Below are positions 7,889 to 16,557 of a stretch of 64,000 nucleotides of DNA, in pieces (position 1 is the first letter of the stretch; every line of letters begins with the position of its first letter). Where the stretch lies: positions 558,001 through 622,000 of the forward strand of contig NZ_NETK01000002.1 in the NCBI RefSeq assembly GCF_002343915.1, in the 5' to 3' direction. Origin of the DNA: Nannocystis exedens (GTDB lineage: Bacteria; Myxococcota_A; Polyangia; Nannocystales; Nannocystaceae). The notes under the pieces are model-generated. The model saw nothing but the letters and a program-made list of their open reading frames with translations. It was not told the origin of the DNA and did not search any database. The position numbers and the translations under genes were made by a program.

Positions 7889-9646
7889 TCAGAGCGGCTG
7901 CGGGGCGGCGCTCGCGGCTGCTTCGGCGCGGCGCTGGGCGGCACGGACGTGGGCCCACAGGCACATCAGGGCGGCGGGGGTGATGCCGGGGATCCGCGCG
8001 GCCTGGCCGGTGCTGGTCGGGCGCACGCGGGCGAGCCGCTCGGCGGCCTCGGTGGTGAGGCCGGGGAGGCGGCGGAAGTCGGTGTCGGGGTCGATCGGGA
8101 GGTCGGCCGCGCCGCCGCGCATGACCCGGATCTCCTTCTCCTGCCGCTCGAGGAAGCCGGCGTAGCAGCGCTGCGCCTCGGCCCGCTCGGTCAGCCAGGC
8201 GGGGGCGTCGGGGTCGGGGCGCGCGAGCAGCTCGCGGACGCGCTCGACGCGGGCGCGGGCCCTGTCGTAACGGACATGGTCGATGAGACCTGCTGCAAAG
8301 GACATGTCCGAAAGACGGGCGTCGGCGTTGTCCTCGCGCAGCAGCAGGCGGTACTCGGCGCGCGCGGTGAACATGCGGTACGGCTCGTCGCAGCCCTGGG
8401 TGACGAGGTCGTCGATCATGACGCCGGTGTAGGCGTGCTCGCGGCCGAGGACGAGCGGGGGGCGGCCGAGCGCGGCCAGAGCCGCGTTGGCGCCGGCGAC
8501 GAGGCCCTGGGCGCCGGCCTCCTCGTAGCCGGAGGTGCCGTTGATCTGGCCGGCGAACCACAGGCCGGGGACGGCGCGCGCGCGCAGGGTGTGGTCGAGG
8601 TCGCGGGCGTCGACGGCGTCGTACTCGACGGCGTAGCCGGGGCGCAGCATGACGGCCCGCTCGAGGCCGGGGATCGTGCGGATGAAGGCCTCCTGCACGT
8701 CGGCGGGCAGGCTGGTCGAGATCCCGCCGGGATAGACGCTGTCGGTGGCGAGACCCTCGGGCTCGAGGAAGATCTGGTGGCGGTCGCGGGCGGCGAAGCG
8801 GACGATCTTGTCCTCGAGCGAGGGGCAGTAGCGCGGGCCGCGGCCGACGACCTGGCCGCTGTACATGGCCGAGCGGTGCAGGTTGGCGCGCACGAGCTCG
8901 TGGGTCGCCTCGGTGGTCCAGGTGATCCAGCACGGGACCTGGGCGAGCACCGGCGGGGGGCCGTCGTCGGGCAAGGTGAAGCGCGGCAGCGGGTCCTCGC
9001 TCGGCTGCTCCTCGGTGCGCGCGTAGTCGATGGTGCGGCCGTCGAGCCGCGCAGGGGTGCCGGTCTTGAGCCGGCGCAGGGCAAAACCGAGGGCGCGCAG
9101 GTGCTCGGACAGGGCCAGGGCGGGCGGCTCGCCGACGCGGCCGCCCGGGGTGGTGCGCTCGCCGGTGTGCAGCAGGCCGCCGAGGAAGGTGCCGGTGGTG
9201 ACGACGACGGCGTCGCCGGAGACGAGGGTGCCGTCTTCGAGGACGACGCCGCGGGCCCGCTCGCCTTCGAGGTGGACGGCGGCGACGAGGCCCGCGAGGA
9301 CGCGCACGCGCGGGTCGCCGAGGAGGGCGGTGCGGGCGTACTCGCCGTAGCGGGCCTTGTCGACCTGGACCCGGGTGCTGCGCACGGCCGGGCCCTTGGA
9401 GCGGTTGAGGACGCGCCCGTGGATCGCGCAAGCGTCGGCGGCCCGGCCCATGAAGCCGCCCATGGCCTCGATCTCCTTGACCAGGTGACCCTTGGCGACG
9501 CCGCCGATGCTGGGGTTGCACGGGGTTTGGCCGATCGTGGCGAGGCTGCCGGTGACGACGAGGACGCGCGCGCCGACCCGCGCCGCAGCGAAGGCGGCCT
9601 CCAGCCCGGCGTGTCCGGCTCCGACGACGATGACGACGGGCTCCAC
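7889..9646 (-). CDS. mnmG: tRNA uridine-5-carboxymethylaminomethyl modification enzyme MnmG (GidA)
   Basis: FAD-binding partner of MnmE, which modifies the wobble uridine of several tRNAs in the cytoplasm. It is 585 residues from the GTG chosen here. Visible motifs are the Rossmann start VVIVVGAGHAGLEAA, CNPSIGGVAKGHLVKE, TTGTFLGG, LKTGTPARL, NGTSGYEEAAQG-like residues, and PYRMFTARAEYRLLLREDNAD. The frame is open 19 codons further, but homologues begin just before the Rossmann strand. The C-terminus is Ala/Arg-rich. An in-frame four-node 14-bp array (8261-8306) lies directly after the conserved LLREDNAD block. No mnmE is in the window. Confidence 0.95.
   Translation of the reverse strand: MEPVVIVVGAGHAGLEAAFAAARVGARVLVVTGSLATIGQTPCNPSIGGVAKGHLVKEIEAMGGFMGRAADACAIHGRVLNRSKGPAVRSTRVQVDKARYGEYARTALLGDPRVRVLAGLVAAVHLEGERARGVVLEDGTLVSGDAVVVTTGTFLGGLLHTGERTTPGGRVGEPPALALSEHLRALGFALRRLKTGTPARLDGRTIDYARTEEQPSEDPLPRFTLPDDGPPPVLAQVPCWITWTTEATHELVRANLHRSAMYSGQVVGRGPRYCPSLEDKIVRFAARDRHQIFLEPEGLATDSVYPGGISTSLPADVQEAFIRTIPGLERAVMLRPGYAVEYDAVDARDLDHTLRARAVPGLWFAGQINGTSGYEEAGAQGLVAGANAALAALGRPPLVLGREHAYTGVMIDDLVTQGCDEPYRMFTARAEYRLLLREDNADARLSDMSFAAGLIDHVRYDRARARVERVRELLARPDPDAPAWLTERAEAQRCYAGFLERQEKEIRVMRGGAADLPIDPDTDFRRLPGLTTEAAERLARVRPTSTGQAARIPGITPAALMCLWAHVRAAQRRAEAAASAAPQPL
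8261..8306. repeat. 14-bp phased array inside mnmG (4 nodes)
   Basis: Nodes CCTG 8261, CATG 8275, CCTG 8289 and CATG 8303. On the coding strand it specifies part of LSDMSFAAGLIDHVRYDR, which still aligns with the normal helix of MnmG without a length change. Confidence 0.85.
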
Positions 9647-9766
9647 GGCGGCGCGAGGGTAGCAGACCGCGGCGAGGGTCAAAGCGGGCGCAAGGGGGCG
9701 CACGGCGGCTGGCGCGTGTTCGCGCGTCGTGGTATGAGGCCGCGGCCGGGGAAGGGACGCGCCGTC

Positions 9767-9810
9767 GGCAGAGCAGCTGATTCGTCGTCAGCAGGTCTGC
9801 GATTCGAGCG
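9767..9810 (+). pseudogene. Decayed tRNA-Thr remnant
   Basis: The bases match tRNA-Thr(CGT) of this window from the 3' half of the D-arm to the T-loop. They share AGAGCAGCTGATTCGT, then TCAGCAGGTCT, then TTCGAG. The anticodon stem GCTGA/TCAGC and the CGT anticodon survive. The D-stem partner, T-stem pairing and acceptor stem do not. A terminator-like hairpin follows at 9825. Confidence 0.7.
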
Positions 9811-9824
9811 CTCATTATCGCTGT

Positions 9825-9846
9825 ACGACGGCCGAGCCGTCGTTTG
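9825..9846 (+). terminator. Perfect 8-bp hairpin with short T run
   Basis: ACGACGGC-CGA-GCCGTCGT followed by TTT. It sits just after the tRNA remnant and may be its old terminator. It precedes the cobA-hemD start by about 140 bp. Confidence 0.55.
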
Positions 9847-9987
9847 GGCTGCCGATGGGGCATCGGCGATTCGGCGGGGGGCGCGTTCGTGCGCCGCGAG
9901 CCGGGTCGGGCAGTTCGCGGCGGGCGGGGCGCGCGTTGGTGCGCGTCCGTGGAGCCATTCGCCGGCAGGTGGGCTATCTTTGCCGAC

Positions 9988-11547
9988 GTGACGGGCTTCG
10001 TCTCGATCGTCGGCGCCGGTCCCTGGGACCCCGAACTCCTCACCCTGGCCGGTCGCGAGCGGCTGACCCGCGCGGACGTGGTGATCGCGGATTACCTGGT
10101 CAACCCGGCGCTCTTCACTCATTGCCGCGCGGACGTCCACCTGTTCCAGCGCACGGAGAGCCCGCACGCCGGAGCCCACGGCGAGCCGGTGCCGGACCAG
10201 GAGGCGATCAACCGCCTGATGGTCGAGCGCGCGGCCGCCGGCCTGTACGTGGTCCGCCTCAAGGGCGGCGACCCGATGGTGTTCGGCCGCGGCGCCGAAG
10301 AAGCCGAGGTGCTGGCGGCCCGCGGGATCCCGTTCGAGTTCGTGCCCGGGGTGAGCGCGGCGATCGCCGCGCCCGAGGCGGCCGGCATCCCGGTCACGCA
10401 CCGCGATCACGCGCCCTGCGTCAGCCTGGTGTCGGGCTACGAGGCGTACGAGAAGGGCGGTCGGGCGGTCGACTGGGAGCTCCTGGCCAAAGGGACAGGC
10501 ACGCTGGTGCTGATGATGAGCGTCCGCAACTGCCGGCAGAACGCGGACCGGCTGATCGCGGCCGGGCGCGACCCGGCGACCCCGTCGGCGGTGATCCGCT
10601 GGGGCACCCGCGGGATCCAGCGCACCGTGATCGCGCCGCTGGCCCAGATCGCCGACCGCGTCGAGGCCGAGGGCCTGCGCCCGCCGGCGGTGATGGTGGT
10701 CGGCAGCGTGGTCGACCTGCGGCGGACGACGCAGTGGTTCGAGCGCCGGCCGCTGTTCGGCAAGCGCGTGGTGGTGACGCGGGCCCGCCATCAGGCCAGC
10801 GAGCTGCTGCAGCTGCTCGCCGGTCAAGGCGCCGACGCGGTGTCGGTGCCGTGCCTCGACATCGCGCCGCCGGAGGACCTGTCGGCGCTGAGCGGGGCGG
10901 CCCAGAGCCTCGACGAGGTCGACGGGGTGATCCTGTCGAGCCCGAACGGGGTGCGCGCGTGGTTCGACGCGCTCGCGGGGCTCGAGCTCGACGTCCGGGC
11001 GCTGCACGGCAAGTGCCTGGCGGCGATCGGCACCGGCACGGCCAATGCGTGCTGGGAGCGCGGGATCCGGCCCGACATCGTGCCGTCGGCGGCCCGCTCG
11101 GAGGGGCTGGTCGAGACGCTGGCGTCGCGCGGGCTGCTGGCCCGGCGCTGGCTGCACGTGCGCGCCGACGAGGGCCGCGACCTGATCGCGGAGGCGGTGC
11201 GCGCGGCCGGCGGGACCTACCGGCTGGTGATCGGCTACCGCGTGATCCGCCCGAAGGTGCCGAGTCTGCTGACGCGCTCGCTGCTGCCGCCCGAACACGG
11301 CGGCGAGGGCACCGACGCGATCTGCTTCGCCAGCGGCAAGACGGCGCGTCACTTCGTGGAGACGCTGACGGAGGCCCACGGCGAGGCGCTGACCCGCGAG
11401 GTCCTGCGCCGCGCGCGGCTGATCGCGCTCGGGCCGGTGACGGCGGGGGCGCTGGAGTCGATGGACCTGCGCCCCGACGCGGTCGCGGGCGGGCTGACCG
11501 ACGAGGCGATGCTGTCGGCGGTGGTCGAGGCGATGAGCCGCGGGTAG
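9988..11547 (+). CDS. cobA-hemD: Fused uroporphyrinogen-III C-methyltransferase / uroporphyrinogen-III synthase
   Basis: The protein has 519 residues from the GTG of VTGFVSIVGAGPWDPELLT. Residues 1-250 are a SUMT (CobA): the G-x-G-PGD-like first strand, VVRLKGGDPMVFGRG, and the VPGVSAAIAAPEAAGIPVTHRD block. Residues ~255-519 are a HemD-type uroporphyrinogen-III synthase (GKRVVVTRARHQASEL, ILSSPNGVRAWF, ICFASGKTARHF, ALGPVTAGALE). The fusion joins two consecutive tetrapyrrole steps: closure of the uroporphyrinogen-III ring, and its C-2/C-7 methylation toward sirohaem and cobalamin. Such fusions are known in other bacteria. The frame extends upstream but without protein-like composition. The gene stands alone, with no other haem genes nearby. 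Confidence 0.93.
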   Translation: MTGFVSIVGAGPWDPELLTLAGRERLTRADVVIADYLVNPALFTHCRADVHLFQRTESPHAGAHGEPVPDQEAINRLMVERAAAGLYVVRLKGGDPMVFGRGAEEAEVLAARGIPFEFVPGVSAAIAAPEAAGIPVTHRDHAPCVSLVSGYEAYEKGGRAVDWELLAKGTGTLVLMMSVRNCRQNADRLIAAGRDPATPSAVIRWGTRGIQRTVIAPLAQIADRVEAEGLRPPAVMVVGSVVDLRRTTQWFERRPLFGKRVVVTRARHQASELLQLLAGQGADAVSVPCLDIAPPEDLSALSGAAQSLDEVDGVILSSPNGVRAWFDALAGLELDVRALHGKCLAAIGTGTANACWERGIRPDIVPSAARSEGLVETLASRGLLARRWLHVRADEGRDLIAEAVRAAGGTYRLVIGYRVIRPKVPSLLTRSLLPPEHGGEGTDAICFASGKTARHFVETLTEAHGEALTREVLRRARLIALGPVTAGALESMDLRPDAVAGGLTDEAMLSAVVEAMSRG

Positions 11548-11651
11548 GACCGACGGGCAGGACGGCGATCGCGGGTGCGCGGGGGCGTTCGCGCCCCGGG
11601 ACGGGTCGCCGGGCATTTGTCCGTTGCCGGGCGGACCGGTATCGTCGGGCG

Positions 11652-12902
11652 ATGAGCTTTCTCCGCGAGTTCGCGGCGAGCGAGGCCGAGGCGCGCACGG
11701 CCCTGACGCTGCGGTGGCTGGCGGAGCGCCCGCGCGAGCTGTTCGCCGAGCTGCAGCGCGAGCGGCCGATCTTCGCGGCGCCGGGCGTCGTGGTGGTGAC
11801 GCGCCAGGCCGAGGCGCTCGAGGTGCTGACGCGCGGCGATGTGTTCTTGGGACATGCCCTCGAGGCCAGGCGACAGCCGCTGTTCGGCGGGTTCTCGCTC
11901 GACGAGCGCGAGGGGCCGCGCGCCGCGGTGGAGGCGGCGCTGGTGCGGCTGTGCGTGCGCGGGGACGACGCGGACCGGGTGGCGGCGATCAGCCACGCGG
12001 CGGCCACGGCGGCGGTCGCCGCCGGCTGCCGTCAGGGCGGGTTCGACGTGGTGCGAGATCTGGCCCACGTGGTGGCGGGTCGCGTGGCCGCCGAGTACCT
12101 CGGGGTCAGCGGTCCGGAGGAGACGACGCTGGTGCGGTGGGTCGAGGCGATCGCCCGCGACATCGAGCGCAATCCGACGAGCGACGGCGAGATCCACGAG
12201 GAGGCGCGCGCAGCCGCGGCGGAGCTCGGCGGCTACACCGACACGATGGTGGCGTCGCGCAGGGCTCAGCGGTCGTCGGGCCGGATGGCCGGCGACGACG
12301 TGCTGGGGCGGCTGGTGGCGCTGCAGAACGTGGCCCACCTGCGGCTCGAGGAGCGCCGTCTGCGGGAGGTGCTGCTGGGTCTTCTGGTGGCCGGCGTGGA
12401 GCCGATCGCGGCCGCGATCGCGCTGGCGATCGGCGAGCTGATCGACCGCCCCGGGGCGCTGCAGGTGGCTCGCTCGGCGGCGGCGAGCGGCGACGACGAC
12501 AAGCTGTGGGCGGTGCTGCGCGAGGCGCTGCGGTTCTCGCCGCCGCGCCTGACGGTGGCGCGGATCTGCGGGCAGAGCCATCACCTGGCCCAAGGGACAG
12601 CCGACGAGGTGGTCGTGCCCGCGGGCGCGACGGTGGTGGTGGCGACCGCGGCCGCGGCCTTCGACCCCGCGCGCGTCGACGAGCCGGAGCACTTCCGCGT
12701 CGATCGCCCGGAGCACCCCGACTTCCTGTTCGGCGAGGGGCCGCACGCGTGCCTGGCCCGCCAGGTGGCGACCGCGGCGATCCGCGAGGGCTGCAAGGCG
12801 CTGCTCGGCCGCGAGTTCCGCCTGTCGGGGCCGCTGCGGCGCGACGGCGGGCGACCGATCGCGTTCCCGGTCGAACTGGCGCCGCTGCGCGCGGGCGGCT
12901 GA
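11652..12902 (+). CDS. Cytochrome P450
   Basis: The protein has 416 residues. The haem-ligand loop FGEGPHACLARQVA has its Cys near residue 367, and the K-helix ExxR is in REALRF. The I-helix region (LLGLLVAGVEPIAAAIALAIGEL) keeps a helix but has GVEP where many P450s have the acid-alcohol pair AG(G/A)(D/E)T, so oxygen activation may differ. The N-terminus is soluble, as in bacterial class I P450s, and a ferredoxin partner would be needed; none is encoded nearby. Substrate unknown. It lies 104 bp after cobA-hemD on the same strand. The internal pair CCTG 12584/CAGC 12598 belongs to the 14-bp family. Confidence 0.88.
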   Translation: MSFLREFAASEAEARTALTLRWLAERPRELFAELQRERPIFAAPGVVVVTRQAEALEVLTRGDVFLGHALEARRQPLFGGFSLDEREGPRAAVEAALVRLCVRGDDADRVAAISHAAATAAVAAGCRQGGFDVVRDLAHVVAGRVAAEYLGVSGPEETTLVRWVEAIARDIERNPTSDGEIHEEARAAAAELGGYTDTMVASRRAQRSSGRMAGDDVLGRLVALQNVAHLRLEERRLREVLLGLLVAGVEPIAAAIALAIGELIDRPGALQVARSAAASGDDDKLWAVLREALRFSPPRLTVARICGQSHHLAQGTADEVVVPAGATVVVATAAAAFDPARVDEPEHFRVDRPEHPDFLFGEGPHACLARQVATAAIREGCKALLGREFRLSGPLRRDGGRPIAFPVELAPLRAGG

Positions 12903-12926
12903 GGCCGGCGCCGGACGGGACGGCCG

Positions 12927-13205
12927 GGCGCGGCCGCGCCTGCGAGGGTCTGTCCTTCGGGACATGTGACGGCGGCGGGCGAGCGCGGGTCGGGGGCGAC
13001 CTCGGGCGACGGCAGGTCGAGGCCGGCGGCGGACACGACCGGGCCGGCGCGGCGCGGGGACGAGCGCCCGGGCGAGGAGCAGGGGGCGCGGCCGCGGCTT
13101 CGAGGGCTGTCCTTCGGGACATGTGGCCGTCGCGGGCGAGCGCGGGGCCGTCGACCGCTCGGGAGCGGCGGCCGCGAGGTCGATGAGGCTGTTCTTTTGG
13201 ACAGG
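12927..13205. repeat. Direct duplications carrying TTCG-loop hairpins
   Basis: GCGGCCGCG then CTGTCCTTCGGGACATGT then GGGCGAGCGCGG occurs near 12930 and again near 13089, about 157-160 bp apart. A third, diverged copy ends in TTCTTTTGGACAGG (13188-13205). Node pairs: TCTG 12949/CATG 12963, GCTG 13106/CATG 13120, GCTG 13188/CAGG 13202. No gene is visible between the P450 stop and the ferritin-like start. Confidence 0.75.
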
Positions 13206-13546
13206 TCGGGCGCGTTCGGACGACGACCCGATCGGTGCAAGCGAGCCGTCGCCGTCGGGACCCCCACGGGCGAGCCGCTGCGGAAGGACGAAGACGGGTC
13301 GGCGAACTCGAGTTCGCGGCCGCGGCGGTCTGGTCGTTCGGCCAGGTCATGCGAGCCAGCGGGCTCGTGCATGGGTGGCGCACCTAGCGCCCAACGCCCC
13401 GCCGCGGCTCGAAGAGGCTGGCGCCGAGACCGCGGCGAGCCCGGCGATGGGCCGCAGAAGGCCGTTTGGGCCGGTTCTACGGCGAGGTGCGGGAAGCGTC
13501 GCCGGCGTGCAGGTGCGTGCCGCCGCGCTCGTGCCATGGAGAAGCC

Positions 13547-14110
13547 ATGACGACAGGGCAAAACAGTTTCTCCACCGACATCGCGACCATCCGCAAGCGA
13601 GCGCGCGAGCACCTCGAGCAAGGGGCGCTCACGCCCAACTACGGCGCAGACGTCGAGACGGCGATCCGCGTGCTCAACGAGGCGCTGGCGACCGAGATCG
13701 TGTGCGTCCTCCGCTACCGCTTCCACGCGGTCACGGCGACCGGCATCGCCAGTGAATCGGTGAAGGCCGAGTTCGAGGAGCACGCGCAGGAAGAAGAGGC
13801 GCACATGCTGTGGATCGCCGAGCGGATCAACCAGCTCGGCGGTAAGCCCAACTTCAACCCCGACGGCCTCTCGAGCCGCTCGGCGTCGCAGTACGTCGAG
13901 GGCAAGAACCTGGTCGACATGATCAAGGAAGACCTGGTGGCCGAGCGAATCGCCATCGAGACGTATCGCGAGATGATCCGCTACTTCGCCGACCACGACC
14001 CGACCACGCGGATGCTTCTGGAGAAGATCCTCGCGCAGGAAGAGGAGCACGCCAACGACATGCACGACCTGCTGGTCGCGCACGAAGGCAAGCCGATGCT
14101 CGATCACTAG
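13547..14110 (+). CDS. Ferritin-like / bacterioferritin-type di-iron protein
   Basis: The protein has 187 residues. The ATG follows GGAG by 5 nt. It forms a four-helix bundle with the expected metal ligands: Glu in LNEALATEI, then EEEAH in helix 2, Glu in the third helix (VAERIAIETY), and EEEH in helix 4. This is the bacterioferritin/Dps-like carboxylate pattern, suggesting ferroxidase activity with iron storage or peroxide protection in the cytoplasm. A haem-ligand Met at the usual bacterioferritin site is not obvious. No bacterioferritin-associated ferredoxin is adjacent. Confidence 0.88.
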   Translation: MTTGQNSFSTDIATIRKRAREHLEQGALTPNYGADVETAIRVLNEALATEIVCVLRYRFHAVTATGIASESVKAEFEEHAQEEEAHMLWIAERINQLGGKPNFNPDGLSSRSASQYVEGKNLVDMIKEDLVAERIAIETYREMIRYFADHDPTTRMLLEKILAQEEEHANDMHDLLVAHEGKPMLDH

Positions 14111-14198
14111 GCGCCCGGGGCGTCGGTGAGGCGGTGCCCGAACGGAATGTTTTGGGATCCGTCGGGTGGTCCGGCTGCCGGCGCCGAGGGCCGGGTGC

Positions 14199-14384
14199 TC
14201 AGGCGTCGCTCTCGACGATGCCGCGCAGGCAGCCGCCCTGGCGGCGATCGAACGCGGCGCTGATCCTCGTCAGCAGGCACTCCTCGGCGCCGTCGACGAG
14301 GCGGATGACGGGCAGGCGTCGCCTGCCCCCAGAGCTGGAACGCCTCGGACGAGTGCAGTCGGAGCGCATGAAGCACGCGCGCAT
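14199..14384 (-). CDS. Possible small hypothetical protein
   Basis: A frame of about 61 residues from an ATG, ending VESDA. The segment RLVDGAEECLLTRISAAFDRRQGG has protein-like composition, unlike the overlapping frames. No Shine-Dalgarno is seen. The frame can be extended upstream to an ATG inside the hairpin at 14410-14427. It may be real or chance; I recognise no family. Confidence 0.3.
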   Translation of the reverse strand: MRACFMRSDCTRPRRSSSGGRRRLPVIRLVDGAEECLLTRISAAFDRRQGGCLRGIVESDA

Positions 14385-14409
14385 GCCAGCGGAAGAGGCG
14401 AACGGCGGA

Positions 14410-14427
14410 GATGTCCCCCGGGACATG
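14410..14427. repeat. Single 14-bp repeat pair (perfect CCCGGG centre)
   Basis: GATG 14410 and CATG 14424 flank TCCCCCGGGA. It lies in the gap between convergent genes. Confidence 0.6.
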
Positions 14428-14514
14428 TCCGGCGTTCGACCGGCCGCGGCGAGATCATGAGCGCCACGAGGCGAGGGCGGCGAGGGTCACGAGCGCTGAC
14501 CGGGCGACGCCGGG

Positions 14515-14886
14515 TCAGGGCGGCGGGCGCGAGATCTGTTCGTCGAGCCAGGCGAGCGCCTCGGGCTCGTTGCCGAACAGGCGGAAGGTGCCGGTGCGCC
14601 CGCTGAGGCGCAGCATCAGGTTGATGGCCGCGCGGACGAGGGGGCTGCTGGTGACGGTGCACATCGGGGCCGTCTCGCCCGTGCTCTGCAAGTGCTTGCG
14701 CGCCTCGCTGGTGTACTCGGTGCCGCGGAGGACCACGGACATCGAGGGCTTCATGTAGTAGGGGCCGCCCTTGCCGAAGCTGTCGACGAACTGCCTGGCC
14801 TCGGCGAGGCCGAACTCTCCGGAGACGGCCACGCGCACGTACGGGCGACCTCGAGGCGTCAGGAGCTCTTCGAAGGCGATGGGCAT
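14515..14886 (-). CDS. Small STAS-like hypothetical protein
   Basis: The protein has 123 residues. It opens with a beta-strand-rich segment (RPYVRVAVSGEFGLAEARQF) and ends with FRLFGNEPEALAWLDEQI, a signature of small SpoIIAA/STAS-like myxobacterial proteins. It is cytosolic, with no signal peptide or membrane segment. A regulatory role by protein-protein contact is plausible but inferred only from the fold-like pattern. It is followed, convergently, by the ferritin-like gene region. Confidence 0.6.
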   Translation of the reverse strand: MPIAFEELLTPRGRPYVRVAVSGEFGLAEARQFVDSFGKGGPYYMKPSMSVVLRGTEYTSEARKHLQSTGETAPMCTVTSSPLVRAAINLMLRLSGRTGTFRLFGNEPEALAWLDEQISRPPP

Positions 14887-15239
14887 GGGTCGGGCTCGCG
14901 CGAGGGCGGCCGCTCCCAGCCTCGACTCGCGGGTTTCATCTTAAGAAGGGGCGCAGCGGGGGGTCAATCTCGCCGCGGGGGGTCTGTGGCTGGGGTGCGC
15001 TGCGCGCTGGTAGGCGGGCCGGCGGCGCGGTCGCACCTGCGGGGCGGATCCGGCGTGTTCTCGCGCGGGCGTGCCTCGGGGTGGATGTCGAACGGATGGT
15101 CGGCCTCCTCGGCGGGCGCGTCGGCGTCGGCGGCCGTCGCTCCTGCGATCGAGCGGCGGTGAGGGGTGCGGGACCCGATCGGCCGCGGTCATGCGGCGGT
15201 GCGGGTCCGCGCGGGCGAGCGGCTGGAGGTGCTCGGGGA
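14887..15239. other. Intergenic, no gene seen
   Basis: About 350 bp between two minus-strand genes. No frame has a start with ribosome site and sensible composition. Nothing distinct was found except the array beginning at 15240. Confidence 0.5.
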
Positions 15240-15299
15240 CCTGTCGAAGGGGGCATGCCCGCGAGAACATGGCGCGTGGCGCATGTCCGGAGCGTCAGC
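15240..15299. repeat. 14-bp phased array over a stop codon (5 nodes)
   Basis: Nodes CCTG 15240, CATG 15254, CATG 15268, CATG 15282 and CAGC 15296. The last node overlaps the stop codon of the PLP decarboxylase (15295-15297). Confidence 0.9.
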
Positions 15300-16557
15300 C
15301 GCCCCAGAAGGCGACGACGTCGGCGATCGTGTCGCGCGGGCGCAGCACGGTGACGTCGCCGCCGTCGAGGCCGAGGGCCAGCGGGATCGCGCGGCTGCAG
15401 TAGCGCGACCACATCGACACGGTGTAGGCGCCGGTGTCGCGGATCAGCACGTGATCGCCGACGGACAGCGGCGGGAGCGGGAGGTCGCGGGCGAGCACGT
15501 CGCCGCCGAAGCAGAGCGGGCCGGCGAGCGTGGTGGCGACGGGGTCGCCGGCGAGCGGCCGGCCGTCACGGCCGAGGGCGAGGAAGTCGTGGTGCCACTC
15601 GTGAGGGCGGTAGACGCGGCGCACGAACAGGTCGGCGCCGACGTGCAGGACGGCGACGGGGCCGGGCTTGACGACCTCGACGCGCGAGACGACAAAGCCG
15701 CAGTCGGCGAGGAGCGAGCGGCCGAACTCGGTGACGAGCAGGACGTCGCCGTGAAACAGGTCGGGGACGGCGGCGCGCAGGGCGGCGGCGTAGGCGGCGG
15801 GGGTGAGGCGCGGGGCGTCGTCGCGGTACTGCGCGGGCAGCCCGCCGCCGAGGTCGAACATGTCGATCGGGACAGGGCGGGTCGCGACCAGCTCGCGCCG
15901 CAGCTCCCACACGCGGGCGACGCCGTCGACGAGCTCGGGGATCGTGGTGCCCTGCGAGCCGATGTGGACGTGCAGGCCGGTGAGGAAGCGGTGGCGGGCG
16001 AAGGCGTCGCGGATCTCGGCCTCCTGCGACAGCGGGACGCCGAAGCGGCTGCCGCGGTGGCCGACGCTGGTGAGCGCAATGCCGGCCTCGGCGAGCTCGG
16101 GGTTGATCCGCAGGCCGATCCGGCTGGCGCTGGCGGGCGTGTGGAGGGCGGCGATCCGCTCGAGCTCGGGGAGGTTGTCGGCGTTGATCCGCAGGCCCAG
16201 GCGCAGCGCCTCGGCCAGCTCGGGCTCGGTCTTGGCGGGCGAGTCGAAGACGATCCGGTCGGGGCTGCAACCTGCTCGAAGGGCCAGGTGAACCTCCTCG
16301 ATCGAGGCGGCCTCGAGGCCGGCCCCCGCGGCCACGGCGACGCGCAGGACCTTCAATAGGGGGTTGGCCTTGATCGCCACGGTGTGCAGGGCGCGCGGGG
16401 CGGCGAAGGCTGCCCCGAGGGCGTCGAGCTTGGCGCGCAGGCGATCGAGGTCGTGGACGAGGACGGCCGGCTGGTCGCCGTGGCCGGCCGCCCGCACGCG
16501 GCGGAAGGCCTCGACGAGCTGTTCGGGCGCAGGACGGACGTCGACGGCGTGCGGCAC
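15295..16557 (-). CDS. Type III PLP-dependent decarboxylase (diaminopimelate/ornithine decarboxylase family)
   Basis: The protein has 420 residues. A TIM-barrel with the PLP lysine in HTVAIKANPLLKVL comes first, then HIGSQ, the glycine loop FDLGGGLP, and TEFGRSLLADCGF. The C-terminal beta-domain has GPLCFGGDVLARD (the Cys/Asp active-site loop) and DTGAYTVSMWSRYCSR, corresponding to the GAY block of DAP decarboxylase. The tail is not identical to lysA proteins (SMWSRYCSR instead of the usual MASNYN), so the substrate may be another D- or L-amino acid. It has no lysine-pathway neighbour. Confidence 0.85.
   Translation of the reverse strand: MPHAVDVRPAPEQLVEAFRRVRAAGHGDQPAVLVHDLDRLRAKLDALGAAFAAPRALHTVAIKANPLLKVLRVAVAAGAGLEAASIEEVHLALRAGCSPDRIVFDSPAKTEPELAEALRLGLRINADNLPELERIAALHTPASASRIGLRINPELAEAGIALTSVGHRGSRFGVPLSQEAEIRDAFARHRFLTGLHVHIGSQGTTIPELVDGVARVWELRRELVATRPVPIDMFDLGGGLPAQYRDDAPRLTPAAYAAALRAAVPDLFHGDVLLVTEFGRSLLADCGFVVSRVEVVKPGPVAVLHVGADLFVRRVYRPHEWHHDFLALGRDGRPLAGDPVATTLAGPLCFGGDVLARDLPLPPLSVGDHVLIRDTGAYTVSMWSRYCSRAIPLALGLDGGDVTVLRPRDTIADVVAFWGG

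Noticed and set aside
9844..9987. Upstream extension of cobA-hemD
   Set aside because: The extra 48 residues have no family match and the SUMT domain normally starts near VTGFVSIVG.
13547..14110. Dps
   Set aside because: The metal ligands lie inside each four-helix bundle, as in bacterioferritin, not at the Dps dimer interface.
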